64,000 bases of DNA, taken from NCBI GenBank assembly GCA_015680685.1, contig MNCI01010753.1, positions 273,498-337,497 on the forward strand, given 5' to 3'. The stretch comes from Gnetum montanum (Eukaryota; Streptophyta; Gnetopsida; Gnetales; Gnetaceae). A model generated the notes under the pieces. The model saw nothing but the letters and a program-made list of their open reading frames with translations, had not been told where the DNA came from and made no database searches. The position numbers and the translations under genes were made by a program. This document shows, one piece after another, positions 32,640-43,400 of the stretch (positions within the stretch are counted from its first letter, which is position 1; every line of letters begins with the position of its first letter).

Positions 32640-33065
32640 TTCTTCCATGTCATCACCCTCTAAGTCATTGTATGTGATGCATAGAACTTTCTTCTTCTCG
32701 ATCTTTCCATAAATTTTTACCTTAGATATCTCCAAGGAAAGATCGCAGATCCCTAGGTACGCATCTATTGTACTTAGCCATGGCCTTCCCATTATAATTG
32801 GGAAGTCCCCTTCATTGTTGTTAATTTCAATCACTAGGAAATCGATTGGGTATGACCAACCACACACAGTGGTAATGATGTCCTTCACCAATCCCAAGGG
32901 AATGGTAATGGACTAGTCAACCAGCTCCAGTTGAATGTTTCTCTCCTTAAGTTGGGGTAGGTTCCAGGCTTGATACATTTCTCGTGAGATTAGGTTGACT
33001 CCGGAACCTAAGTCAAGAAGAAACTTATGTGGTTCATTCCTGGTGATTTGTAGATATATTAAGGG
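32640..33065 (-). pseudogene. Aspartic protease of TE6 (one stop)
   Basis: This retroviral-type aspartic protease processes Gag-Pol. The active-site block is LLDLGSGVNLISREMYQAWN, with DLG in place of the usual DTG or DSG, as in many Athila-type elements. LELVD and then PLGLVKDIITTVCGW, YPIDFLVIEI and DFPIIMGRPWLSTIDAYLG follow, matching the usual protease C-terminal part. A single stop separates the two halves in the same frame. Confidence 0.82.
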
Positions 33066-35632
33066 GCTTCCAGGATTAGCTAGTTTCCTGGGAAGGTGGC
33101 CTAACTTGATCCAGTCGATTACGGTATGTGTTAACATAACCGTATGTGTTAGGCTCTGTTGTTGGACTGAAGGGTGCTTCAAAGCCTTGTATGTTGGAGG
33201 AGCAATCACAGACTCAACCGCTTGTTGTTGTGAGAGCTTGTTTAGGCTTTTGGTTCTGAAGAAAGGTCTTCTCTTTTTACGGTTGTCAGAACTAGTAGTG
33301 GGTTGAATGTTTATAGCTCTCATAGCATTTCATTGTTGTGGTTGAGTGGGGAGTTCCCCTTGCATTGTTGGAGCAGGAGGTATTATGGGAACTACCGGAG
33401 GAAGAGGTGCGGATGAATTAGGAGGATGGTAGGTATGTGAGATGCCTCCCAGAGGAGGAGTCCTCGTAAAGTACTCCTGAACTTGGTAGTGACGTTGGGT
33501 AGTTATGTGATCCATAGAGTCACTTGGAGAAACCGACTACTGCACATGATAGCCATAAGGATCAGGTTTCCAGTAAGGGTATTGTTGTGTTGGTGGTGGC
33601 ATCCCCCATGACTGTGGATATTGCCATGGCTAATGCTATCTGATGGATTATGGTGGAGCTCCACTTGGATAGTACATTAATGGTTGGTGGAATTGCCTTG
33701 GGTTACCTTGAGGATAAGGTAACCTTCAGGGTGTTTACCGTTTGTTGAGTCTTGGGTTAAGTGCATACACCCTAGACTCCTGTAGATGTGAGATGATTTG
33801 ACATCGTCATCTTCTGTGTCTAAATTCACAACCTCATCGGAGATAGTAATTTTCGCCTTACCCTTGTTATGTGTAGGGCCTAAATCTCACCTCTTTTTCT
33901 TATCTTTGTCACTACTTTGTTCCACCTTAGACTCTTCTATAATTTTCAAGACAGTTTCAAGTCTAGAGTCTAAGGAATCCCACAATTGATCCACCTTAGT
34001 TGATACTTCTATTGTTAGCTTTTGAATTAGCAAGGTTTTTCTATTCATCAACTCTTCAAGTGGTGACTCATCCTCTTCATCGTAGGGAAGGGAGGGGAAG
34101 GATCATGGTTAAATTTTTCTGAAGGGAAGGATCATGGTTAAATTCTTTTACACACTCTCTTTTTCGTAGCTCCCCTTCTTCTTTGGCTACTTATTCCAAC
34201 AAGTGATGAATTTCATGGGCTCTAAGTTCTGATAATCTCCCTTGGGCATAAGTCCCAAGGGTTCTCCTAGTTTCATACCTTAGCCCATCCACAATGTGGT
34301 GGAGTTGATCCTGCTGTACGTAACCATTGCCCAGGCAACGATGTAACAATGCATAGTAGTGGCCCATGGTAGCATCCAAGGGTTCATGAATACCTTGTTT
34401 CCATCCTTGAATCTGCTTACGCAAATTAGACACTCTGGAGTACATTTGATATTTATCATTAAAGAGTTCTAACATGATACTCCACCTCCTAATGGTTTCC
34501 GGTTCTAAGGACTGGTACCAACTCTTTTCTTCCTTGATGAGTGTCATGGGAAACAACTTTAGTTTTTGCCACTAATTCTCTATGTTTTGCAAGGCGCAGG
34601 CATCATGGAATGCTTGTAAATGATTTTTCGGATTTGGGTTGTATCCCCCTTCGAAGTGTGGGATGTTATTCATGTCTAAGCACTTGATCTGACTATCTTT
34701 TAAATGCCTTGTTGGTATTCTTACTACCTCCATTATATTTAGCATGCTTCGGGTGGAAAGTAGGGGTTCGTCATGATCATCTCTTTCATGACGTCTATGA
34801 TGTCTATGTTGTTCCCTACTTTCCCTTCGTTCATGCCCTTGTCCTCTCTCTTGACTCTCTTGTCGAGGTCTCTCATTTTGTCTACCTCTATCCTTACCAT
34901 TATGTTCTTGGTGGCTGCACCCAGAGGTGGAAGGAGAGGGTAAATGATGTGATGAAGGAGAAGAAGAAGGAGAACCATCACCATGACGATGTTTCCTACC
35001 TTCTCTTCTATGGCTTCGGCCCCGATCGTGATGACGATCTAAGTGCCTGTCCTTGTCATATGTTGTTATTCCCTTCATGAACAATTGGTGTTCATGGGGA
35101 TCAAAACTAGGATTGTGTATCATGGAGCATAGGTTCTAATACCTTACCTCCTCACTTTCGTTAGGAGGGGGAACATCTTTCTATAGAGAACGCATTATGA
35201 GTGGTTCACCATCTCTGATTTCACTTAGGATTTGCGGGACCTCTTTACCCTTTAACAGTGTATGTTGTCTCTTCTACCTTGAGTCCCTCATACGTTGTGC
35301 TTTTGTGGGATGATAATCCATTGTGTCAAATCTACCGCAACGTATTCAGCATATAATTCCGTCATACTTTTCTGTGCCAAGGCACAGAGAAGCATGTTGG
35401 GGACTGCACAATTTGGAGGTAACACTATGTTACCTTGCAAGTCTCTCCAGTGCATCTGTTCATCCTGATGGAGGATAAAAGTAAAATTAGATATATACTC
35501 ATCAGGATGAGTATATACCACCCTATATTGTTGAGGAATTTGTGGATTTAGGTTATGTGTTTTCAATTGCCGACTGTTCCTTGTATTATCCCTAGGTGGT
35601 GAATTTCTCTTGTGAGAAGAAGAAGAAGACAT
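33066..35632 (-). pseudogene. Gag of TE6 (few stops)
   Basis: ATG at 35632 starts MSSSSSHKRNSPPRDNTRNS. In order it has an N-terminal domain (YRVVYTHPDEYISNFTFIL), an R/S/H/D-rich stretch (34740-35060, with DKDRHLDRHHDRGRSHRREG), and the gag core (34200-34640: WYQSLEPETIRRWSIMLELF, SNLRKQIQGWKQG, MGHYYALLHRCLGNG). The C-terminal part is Pro/Gln-rich. The zinc-knuckle region present in TE8 (58123-58161) is missing here: two adjacent small deletions totalling about 40 nt lie near 33790-33805. Stops at 35288 and near 34560 plus a frameshift break it. Confidence 0.82.
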
Positions 35633-35754
35633 TATGTCTTATCGGTGTGCTATTTAATCATATATAACTTTTTTTTAATTAACCCTAAGGGTTTGTTTAA
35701 GCTCCCAATGATGTGAGTGATTTCCTATGTTCTACTTAGCGCACAAACACTTAG

Positions 35755-35772
35755 TCCCCAACAACGGTGCCA
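35755..35772 (-). other. Primer-binding site of TE6 (tRNA-Asp)
   Basis: The minus strand reads TGGCACCGTTGTTGGGGA, with three transitions from the plant tRNA-Asp complement. One base separates it from the LTR. Confidence 0.85.
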
Positions 35773-35773
35773 A

Positions 35774-36609
35774 TGATGAGTGGTGAGGTACCCCTACACT
35801 CAACCATACGAATACGAGCGTAGCACGCATGATCAGGTCAAACTCTGTAGACTAAGTGCCTACACACCTCATGGAACACTTAGGGTTAATCATTCGTTGT
35901 CTTCTTAGACTTACTTATAGTTGTCACGGTGTATGGTTAAGTAAGTATGAGGTATATGATTTTCATGTCTTTTTATGTTTTATCTCCTATGCTATTGAGG
36001 TGAAGGGTTGAAGAGAATAATTACTAATGGTAACTAACTAACTAAGTTTGAATTAACCTAGCATCAACATTTGTTCCCACTTACCGTACACACCCTGAAC
36101 CAAAGCAACCATGGTTACCAAACACTAGTCGTTGCTAGGATCACCATGCGTAACGCACGTGCTCGAAGTGGTCGTACTGAGGCACTTAACTAGGAGAGAA
36201 GGGTTGAGAAATATTTAATTCCTAATAAAGAATTTAAATGGAAAGTAATAAATAAATCCTAATTAGCCTATTCCATGGATTGTAAGGTTTATTCAAGAAG
36301 CTCGTCTTTATTGCCATACACAAACTCATGTTTAGGTACAATGTTTGCTTGAATAAAGATCCGTTCACTTTAGGACTCCTACTGTAGGCACATGGAAAAT
36401 ATTCTATCTATGGAGTGATCAATCTATCATAGTTTCACTACAGTCTAAGCCTAGGATGAGGAAACAAGGGAGAGCTACCTCTTATTTATAGATATGACGG
36501 CGCATTGCGATATTGCATACGCGATATCGTGGGGGACGATGCGATATCGCGAGGGATGCGATATCATGACTACGCGATATCATGGCCCATGCGATATCGC
36601 ATCCCATCA
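35774..36609 (-). repeat. 5' LTR of TE6
   Basis: It runs from TGATGAG to CCCATCA as written, 836 bp. TATAAATA (minus strand) lies at 36483-36490. AATAAAG-like sequences near 36350 and 36310 lie in R. Confidence 0.92.
36483..36609 (-). promoter_or_regulatory. U3 GATATC palindrome array, TE6 5' LTR
   Basis: Six cores are present, including GCGATATTGC, GCGATATCGT, GCGATATCGC, two GCGATATCAT and GCGATATCGC, upstream of TATA. The number and spacing differ from the 3' LTR of the same element, so units have been gained or lost since insertion. Confidence 0.75.
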
Positions 36610-38480
36610 AAAACCAAAGGAGATAAATCAAGGAGTCATTAAAGGAGAACCAATAAGTACCATTCTTCAACTTCCCCATTCTCTTTGTCACACTTATCAA
36701 TAAACTCTGACATGGAAAAATGAAGATCAAGTAAATCATAACAAGAAAAGAAGAAGGATCATGAAAGACATACCAACAAAAGAAGATATCATAATAAAGA
36801 AGATGATAATGAACAAGAAAGAAATAAAGAAATCAAACATGAGAGAAGTGAACACTATGAGCATAAGAGGGATCATCACTACAACAAAGCATATGAACTT
36901 GAAGATTATGATGAACTCCTACTAGTCACCTGAAGCATGATTAATATCAGGGAAGTAGTGTACATGCCTATCAAGCATTTAAGGGATACCTACATCAAGT
37001 AACTTGACATGAATAATATTTCAAAGTTTGAAGAAGGATATAATGTAGATCCATAACATCTCCTCTAGTCTTTTCCAAATGGCTGCATCATATAGAACAT
37101 AGAAAATGATTACTAAATATTCAAGTTGTTCCCTAGAAGACTCATAAAAAAGAAAAAAGATGGTATAGATCCTTAGAACTAAAATCAATTAGAAATGGAG
37201 TACCATGCAAGAGTTCTTCAATGATAAATATCAAACCTTTTTCAAAGTGTCGAACCTAAGAAAATAAATATAAGAATGGAAATAAGGGATACATAAATTC
37301 CTTGATGCAACAATGGACAAATACTATTCAATATTACATAGATGTCCTATCCATGAATTTTCCTAGAGAAAATAACTACAGCAAATCATCGATGGGTTAA
37401 GGAACAAAACAACAAAGATCCTTAGGGTATATGGCCAAGGAAGGTTATCAATGATGAAAACTCATCGAATTTCAAGGTTATTGGATCAAGTAGCAAAGGA
37501 AGGAGTATTGTGTAAAAGAGAATCAGTTGAAGAATAAAATAGAGACCATGCTATTAAGAAAAGAGATGTAAGGATTTGAAAGACACAAGAAGAAAAAATA
37601 TTAGAAGATGTGATCCAATGAAATACTTTGCCTATTCAAAAATTAGTAAATGATATTGCAACAAAGGTAGAGAAAATGTGGGATTTTGTAGATGAAAAGC
37701 TTGCAACAACACTTAAGATAGTAGAAGAGAAGATTGAACAAGAATTCAACAAAAATAAGAATAAGAAAAAGAAGAAAGATAATAGATATGATAATTATAT
37801 AAAAAAAGAAAAAGTTGTAGTAGAGGAAGTTATAGACTCAAGTTCTAAAGATGGTAACAGTTGCAAGGTGTACTAATATGAACATCCTAAAGGATGGTGT
37901 TTTGTTATGATCCACTTACAAGAGTCCAAGACCTACATAATCCAAAATTTGTCAAAATTTAAATGCCTAGACGATTAACTTATCCATTGCATAATTACAA
38001 GTAACCTTACCAAAAATCATATTATCCAAGCAAAGCTTATCCTTAACTATAAGAGTAGTACCACCAATAGTGGTAATAATCATAGTCATGGAGGATGCCA
38101 CTACTAAGGCAATAGTATCCGTACTAATAGCTAGAGTCTTATAGATACTATCTCTAGAGTTCTATATCTTCAGGTAATAATTTTACATAAGCTTCCTCTC
38201 CTCACTATCCAACCAAGTGCCATAGACCAAAAAACCCATACATGGAGTCATAATCTTATATATTTGAATCAGTAGTGAGCCATCCTTATTAATCTCCCAA
38301 TCCTTTACCACCAGTATCACTACAAACAATGCAAAGGGAACTATTAACATAATTTTAGCAAAAAAAAAGTGTTAGTAGGGTAGTTAATACACAAAAGAAT
38401 ATAACTAGTGTGAGTGAACCAAGATCCAAGAAACATTCCTTCTTTTAGGAAAGTTTAAAAAAATTTTAAGGGATAGGAAT
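36610..38480 (+). pseudogene. Gag of TE5, continued (decayed)
   Basis: It carries a Lys/Arg/Asp/Glu-rich stretch (36740-36900), then the gag core (FFNDKYQTFFKVSNLRK, FLDATMDKYYSILHRCPIHE). A well-preserved helical Lys-rich frame follows at 37628-37876, starting MPIQKLVNDIATKVEKMWDF. The zinc knuckle at 37862-37903 is broken (CKVY, stop, YEHPKGW). The C-terminal Gag near 38380-38440 (NTQKNITSVSEPRSKKHSFF) parallels TE3 near 13270. Confidence 0.72.
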
Positions 38481-38737
38481 CTTGTTATGATTGTAAGGTT
38501 AGAAAAATTTCAAAAAGAAACCTTTATTTTTTGTACTTTTAATTATTATGACCTCTCACAATTATTTATCCTATTGCTTATTGTTTATTCACATAGATAA
38601 TTTGGAGAGATGATTAAGTTTGTTAGATTTTATTTAATTACTTGATTGTTTGTTATTACTCTTACCCTTATGTACTCTTCTGGAGTTAGAAATATTTTGC
38701 TCAAATTACTTCAAATCATACAAAATATGTGTAGCGC
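38481..38737. other. Unassigned junction between TE5 and TE7
   Basis: T-rich sequence with no recognisable domain. It may be decayed TE5, but I cannot support a boundary. Confidence 0.35.
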
Positions 38738-38754
38738 TTTCCCCCAAGACTAAG
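38738..38754 (-). other. PPT-B and ORF2 start position of TE7
   Basis: The minus strand reads AACTTAGTCTTGGGGGAAAG. The purine tract is kept, but the ATG seen in TE3 and TE4 is TTG. Confidence 0.55.
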
Positions 38755-38907
38755 TTAATCACCTCATGATTAAGAGGGTTCAAGAATCATGGAAATCAAA
38801 GCTACAGTGAGGAAGTTATGAACCTTGAAAGTTTGGTTGCAAAAGGTTTAGAAAAATGGCATGGACTCCCTATGCACCAAATGAGAAGAATCAAAAATTT
38901 CTAGCTC

Positions 38908-38990
38908 ATGCATATATATAGATTTTTGTAGCAATGACATCATAGCTACAACATATTAGGGCCTAATACATTGTAGCTATGATGTCACTA
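38908..38990 (-). promoter_or_regulatory. Internal promoter of TE7 with a 53-bp inverted repeat
   Basis: TATATATA (38911-38920) lies about 165 bp upstream of PPT-B on the minus strand. Directly upstream is a near-perfect inverted repeat at 38935-38987, with arms TGACATCATAGCTACAA and TTGTAGCTATGATGTCA and an inner TATTAGGGCCTAATA. TE3 has a related but more decayed pair at 7933-7989. Confidence 0.65.
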
Positions 38991-40449
38991 TCAAAAGAAT
39001 TTGATATTTTGAGTAATTTCTGATCAAAAAATTGGGTGAAATGAATATTCTAGAAGATGTAGAAGTGGTTTAGGGTTCTTGAGTAAGGATGATGCTCAGA
39101 ATATGAGAATTTACCATTAAAGATGTATGAACAAAGGAATCTTAGGTAAAGTAAGTTAATTAGATTTATTGGAAATGGTTGGAAGGAATTGCAAAAGGTA
39201 TGATCATATATGAGTATGTAGGAAAGTAAAAATGATAGTTTAAGTGTTTTGGATACACAAGATGATGCAAAATTATTCATTAGGTATGAAGCACAAGAGT
39301 TATACAAGTGGGTCATCCCAAAGTAGGCTCTAGCCCTTAGTGCCCCTATATAATCACACCTACAGTGTCCATAGGCTATCAAGGAGTTGGATGTAAAACA
39401 TACTTATCTTCCAAAACACACATGTTAGTATTGCTTGAATGAGAAAATAATACTATATTATACAAAATCATAAAATTATGATTATATATACCAATAAGGT
39501 GGAACAGGAGTAGTACGGATTGTAGAAAATGAAACATGAGATGTCTTAACATAGGCATAATGAATTTTGGATGTAATATATGGTTAAAGTAATCATTAGC
39601 CTTTCCATCTAATATTCAAACCAAGTCCATACGACTTACCGGTGACATCATATTGTATCATCTTACAAGACTACCAAAATTGTAAAGAGGATTAGCACTT
39701 AGCAATGAAGTTCAAGGAAGTAGTTTATTAATAGCACATTTTATTTTATTTTTTTTCAAAGGAGACTTGGCAATTAGATAGAGGAGTGCCTTTAGGCATG
39801 GGTAACATTTCTTTCTAGTGATATGGTAAGGTAGCACTTATTTTATACATACTTTCATTTTTTGTTAGAACTTAAGTGAATGATACAACTTAACAGTAGG
39901 ATAAGACTTATAGTAGAAACCTTAGAAAATCCACAAATACCCTTGATGTCACACCCTTTTCATTTCAACTTGGTTCTTCACTTTTCTATCAAAGCACAAT
40001 GATCACAATGTTATTTTAGTTTTATTGTGGAGAGAATATAACTATGTCTATGGTAAGAACCTCTTATTATTGGAAATGAGTGGATGGATAATGTGGTCTC
40101 ACTGTATATAGAATCAGTTCTTCAATGATTTGATAATATATGATCTAATTCATATTATTGTGACTACATCTTGGTTTTATTTCTTTGTACTTTACTAGAA
40201 AAATCAATGAAAATATTTACAAGAAAAATGATGAAAAATTATAGAAAAATGATAAGAATTATAAAGGTAGAAAAAATATCAAAGAATGAAAAATGATGAA
40301 AAAAATAGAAAGAGTATAAAAGAATGGAAAAGTTATGAAAGAATGTGAAAATTGGTAAGAAATGTGAAAAGCATAAAAAAAATTGCAAACCAAAAAATTA
40401 TAAAAAAAAGTTGAAATGCACTTATCAATTTCTAATTGAAGATAAGGCA
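38991..40449 (-). other. 3' non-coding region and T-rich tract of TE7
   Basis: Colinear with TE3 7991-9500. It includes the CTACTTTGGGATGACCCACT block near 39310-39330 and A-rich (as written) loose repeats at 40200-40400 next to PPT-A. No conserved reading frame. Confidence 0.55.
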
Positions 40450-40466
40450 CCTCCCCCATGATCAAA
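40450..40466 (-). other. PPT-A of TE7
   Basis: The minus strand reads TTTGATCATGGGGGAGG, at the same place as PPT-A of TE3, TE6 and TE8. Confidence 0.55.
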
Positions 40467-40481
40467 TTCATGGATGAGTGT

Positions 40482-40814
40482 TCAAAAAATGGACCCTAGA
40501 TCCCCCAGATCATACACTCTATGTTTCTTGTTTATTATCCTTAATAATTTAGATTCGTGTTTATTATCCCATGTGACATTGATGATACTCAAATTTTGAT
40601 CTTTTGGAGATATATATTCTATTGGAATAAATAGTCTTTTCATTTCAGAAGGTCCAATTATGTTTTCTTGTTTATTCTTAATATTAGGTGTTAAGTCTCC
40701 TTGTCTTCTACTTCTTGTTGGTGTATGATCATGGTTTAGGATATTGTTTTGTAAGTTCTTAATTTGGGTCAATTTCTTATGGTAGGAATTAATAAGTGAA
40801 TTGGGTGTTTCCAT
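40482..40814 (-). pseudogene. Pre-RT segment of TE7 ending at a pol deletion
   Basis: This is an unbroken 110-codon frame. Its C-terminal part, YISPKDQNLSIINVTWDNKH then ESKLLRIINKKHRVYDLGDL, aligns with the pre-RT part of TE8 (YTFLKNGKLVIINARLAPQQ, KETLLKVINKWSKAFAWSYP). The frame then ends and PPT-A follows within about 20 bp, so everything from RT to integrase has been removed. Confidence 0.6.
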
Positions 40815-41049
40815 GCATATTTTGAATAGTTTCTTGTTCTCATTTTTAGCTACTAGGTGTCCTTTGGTTTAATGGCCATTATTTCTTCTTATACACATAC
40901 TTGGTTCTCATATTTTTTGTGGGCTAGTGTAAGGGTCATGTTGACATTTTGAACTTTTGATCCAAAATTGCACCCTTCTTTATCATAAGTAATGCATGAA
41001 ATTCTCTATGTTTGTATGGCTCCTTGCTCATCTTCCTTGGAAATTTCTA

Positions 41050-41345
41050 GGGATAAGTATCTCATTCCTAACTTAGCATCAATTTTGCTAAGCCATGCTC
41101 TCCCCATAGTGCTAGGAAAGTCTTTGTTACCATTCTTCATGTTGATCATAAGAAAATATACTAGATAAGATTACCTATTGATAGTGGTTACCACATATTC
41201 TATCTATCCCAAAGGAATGGTGGTTGGTTTATCTGCAAAATCTAATCTTATGTTACACTTATTTAATGGTGGTAAATTCCAAGCCTTGTACATGTCTTGA
41301 GAAATGAGATTTATTCCTAACCTAGAATCTAGTAGAGCTTTACAT
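41050..41345 (-). pseudogene. Aspartic protease of TE7 (decayed)
   Basis: ALLDSRLGINLISQDMYKAW contains the active-site position with DSR instead of DSG. NLPPLNKCNIRLDFADKP, SYLVYFLMINMKNGNKDF and MGRAWLSKIDAKLGMRYL follow. Orthologous to TE6 32640-33065. Confidence 0.75.
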
Positions 41346-42225
41346 GGTGTGTTTCTAGAAATTTGCAAAGAAATTAGAGGATTCCTAAAATATATTCTTT
41401 ACTTAGGAAGATTTCCTACTTTAATCCAATGTGTTATTATTTCGGTAAGCATGATAGTGGTCAAGTTCTTTTCTGCTGATACTGGAAGCATGGTATGCTT
41501 TCAAGGATCTTATGTAAAAGAAGTAGGATTAGATATAGTTTCTTCCCTTTGAACCTTTTTTGGACTTGTCTAAAAGAAAGGACATTTCTTGGATTTACCT
41601 TTACTACTGCTGTTATGATCCTCTCTTTGTATATTCACTATCCTTGTGGCACTTTTTTACTATGGTTGTGATGACACTTCTCCTTATATAATAGGTGGCG
41701 ATCTATTGGTAAAGTGTTGGGAGCTTGGAGTGAAGAAATAGCTATTTTTTGGGACATGTAAGAATTTGGATCCATTTGTAAAATAGTGGATTGATGATAT
41801 TCTAATGGATAGTAGTGTGAGGAAGCATGGACAAAAGTATTCCTTGGATAGATTAGATGTTGAACATAGTATCCATAGGATTCAAGTTGTCTATATGGAT
41901 ATTTTTGCCTTGGTGATGGAATTTCCCACACTTGTGGTTGTTGCCACTACTACTAGTATTATTTTTGTAGTTGAGGACATGCCCAACTTGGATAGTATGT
42001 TTATTAATAGGATTTTTTGAAGTTACCTTAAGGATAAGTTAATCTGATGAGCATTTGTTTTTTTGAAAAATTTTGAGTTAAGTACATATTTCTTGGCTCC
42101 TTATAAGTGAGCCATAATAGGGTAACATCCCTTAGGATGTTCATATTGGCACACTTTACATCCTTCGTTCTCTTCCAAATTGGAGTCTGTTAATCCCTCT
42201 ATTGTAGTAACCTTTCCTTAAGGAT
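41346..42225 (-). pseudogene. Gag C-terminus of TE7 with an intact zinc knuckle
   Basis: The Pro/Gln/Tyr-rich region (41638-41931) is followed upstream by an intact knuckle CKVCQYEHPKGCY at 42122-42160, spacing CX2CX3HX3C. At about 42225 the match to TE3 gag (13870) stops and unrelated sequence begins. Confidence 0.7.
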
Positions 42226-43400
42226 TGAGAACTTAGAAGGAGGGATGAATAAGTTCCCAATTTAAATTGTACCTTTCATACAAAAACAAAAAAATTTACA
42301 TGTTTCACCAACTTGGGTACTTTCACACTTGGAGGGTAGAATCTGTTCATACCTCCAAACTTTGTTTCTCAATCAAATGTGGTTTGAACGACACCACACC
42401 CTATACAAGGTTTGAGCTTCACACTCGAGAGTTTTTTCACTATGAAACCACTCAACCCTGCAAGGTCCCAACAAGCTCAAAATGTGGTTTTAAGGATCTC
42501 ACAACCTTTACAAAATTGAGCTCTACTTTGGAGTGTTTTGATGCTGCAAAACCACTCAACCCCATAGGGTCCTAACAAGCTCAATGAGGATGCCTTCTCA
42601 TAGGAAGCACATAAACTCCTCAGGGCAATAAGAAAAATAAAAAGATACAAATGTATCTAAATTTACAAGTCCTTATTGTTGACGCTCAATACAACATACA
42701 ACCAAGCAAATGATGTTACGATGAAGAACTAGAATACAATGGCATAGATGAGATAATGATTGATCTGATGTGAACATTTCTTGCACAATTTCCAAGAAAT
42801 TGGTATCTTCTTATAGCCTTAGAGTTTTTGAAAACTCTTTGGACTTCATGCAACAACTACCCAATGGCTAGTGTAGATGTCTTCTTTGAAGTTGAGATGT
42901 CTACATGAGATTGGCCTCAATTCATGAGAGATGTCTCATTGAAAAATGGAATGTCTTCTATGGGATGTCTTTGGAAAGACATCTTCTTTGGGATAGAGAT
43001 GTCTACTATTCTAGGAGATGTCTCCTCAACTTTTGGGCTTTACCTTCTAAGGCTTTCTTCCATTAATTTATCTTCTTCCCGACCCTTGGAACATCTTCAT
43101 TTGGTTTGTAGCCTTTATTTTTGTCCATGCTTTCATTTTGGCCTATGTAGTCTTTACTTTGTCTTCTTATAATAGATCTTGTTTCTCTTGAGTCCTTAGT
43201 TCTCATGTGAAGTTCTTGTTCATGTCTTGCAAACACATCATCCACAAAAAATATTCTATGCTCTCCATTTTCATTAAGGTTTTAACATACCAAAAGATCA
43301 ATAATCTCTCCATTTTGGTGATGTCCAAACCTTAATAAAATGGGTTAGTATGGCCATAAAAAATGAAAAATAATAGTTAATCTCTCCCCCTTTTTGGACA
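42226..43400 (-). repeat. Possible copia/Sirevirus-like LTR remnant
   Basis: The minus strand reads TCCAAAAAGGGGGAGAGATT at 43379-43398, which resembles the PPT region of Sirevirus-type copia elements. GGACATCACCAAAATGGAGA follows near 43310. At the other end, AGAAGGAGGGATGAATAAG near 42237 resembles a motif common in plant repeats. Between them is a cluster of AGACATCTC-type repeats (42880-43035). No PBS, pol domain or duplication could be found, so the assignment is tentative. Confidence 0.35.
42880..43035 (+). repeat. Cluster of GAGATGTCT repeats
   Basis: At least nine occurrences of GATGTCT or its variants, in both orientations as GAGATGTCT and AGACATCT, lie in about 155 bp and form short inverted repeats such as GGAGATGTCTCC. 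Confidence 0.7.

Larger units (their letters stand above)
29474..36609 (-). mobile_element. TE6: gag-pro gypsy element lacking RT-RH-IN
   Basis: This is a complete 7136-bp insertion with LTRs of 858 and 836 bp, PBS, gag, protease, 3' region and PPT-C, flanked by perfect AAAAC duplications (29469-29473 and 36610-36614). Aligned with TE8, sequence matching TE8 53828 joins sequence matching about 56690 at position about 32370, so roughly 2.86 kb carrying RT, RNase H and integrase is missing. Any mobility would have required enzymes supplied by another element. Gag and protease frames are among the better preserved here, with few stops. Confidence 0.93.
27890..38480 (+). mobile_element. TE5: old gypsy element (LTR, PBS, gag), split by TE6
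   Basis: The order is 5' LTR (about 27890-28728), PBS (28730-28748), gag from ATG 28873, TE6 insertion at 29474-36609, then gag continuing from 36610 to about 38480. The TE6 duplication AAAAC joins the two gag parts. The portion after 38480 is not identifiable, and no pol or 3' LTR is seen. It resembles TE3 more than the others in its Gag N-terminus (MASIPK against MASPIK). Confidence 0.8.
38738..42225 (-). mobile_element. TE7: gag-pro-3' fragment of a gypsy element
   Basis: On the minus strand the order is Gag C-terminus (from 42225), protease (about 41345-41050), the start of the pre-RT segment (to 40482), PPT-A, 3' non-coding region, internal promoter and PPT-B. RT, RNase H and integrase are absent, with the break further into pol than in TE6. 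No LTR is attached: the left end stops at the ORF2 start and the right end stops in gag where unrelated sequence begins. Confidence 0.75.

Noticed and set aside
34709-35080. 123-codon plus-strand frame
   Set aside because: It is antisense to the R/S/H-rich part of TE6 Gag, whose codon bias keeps the opposite frame open.
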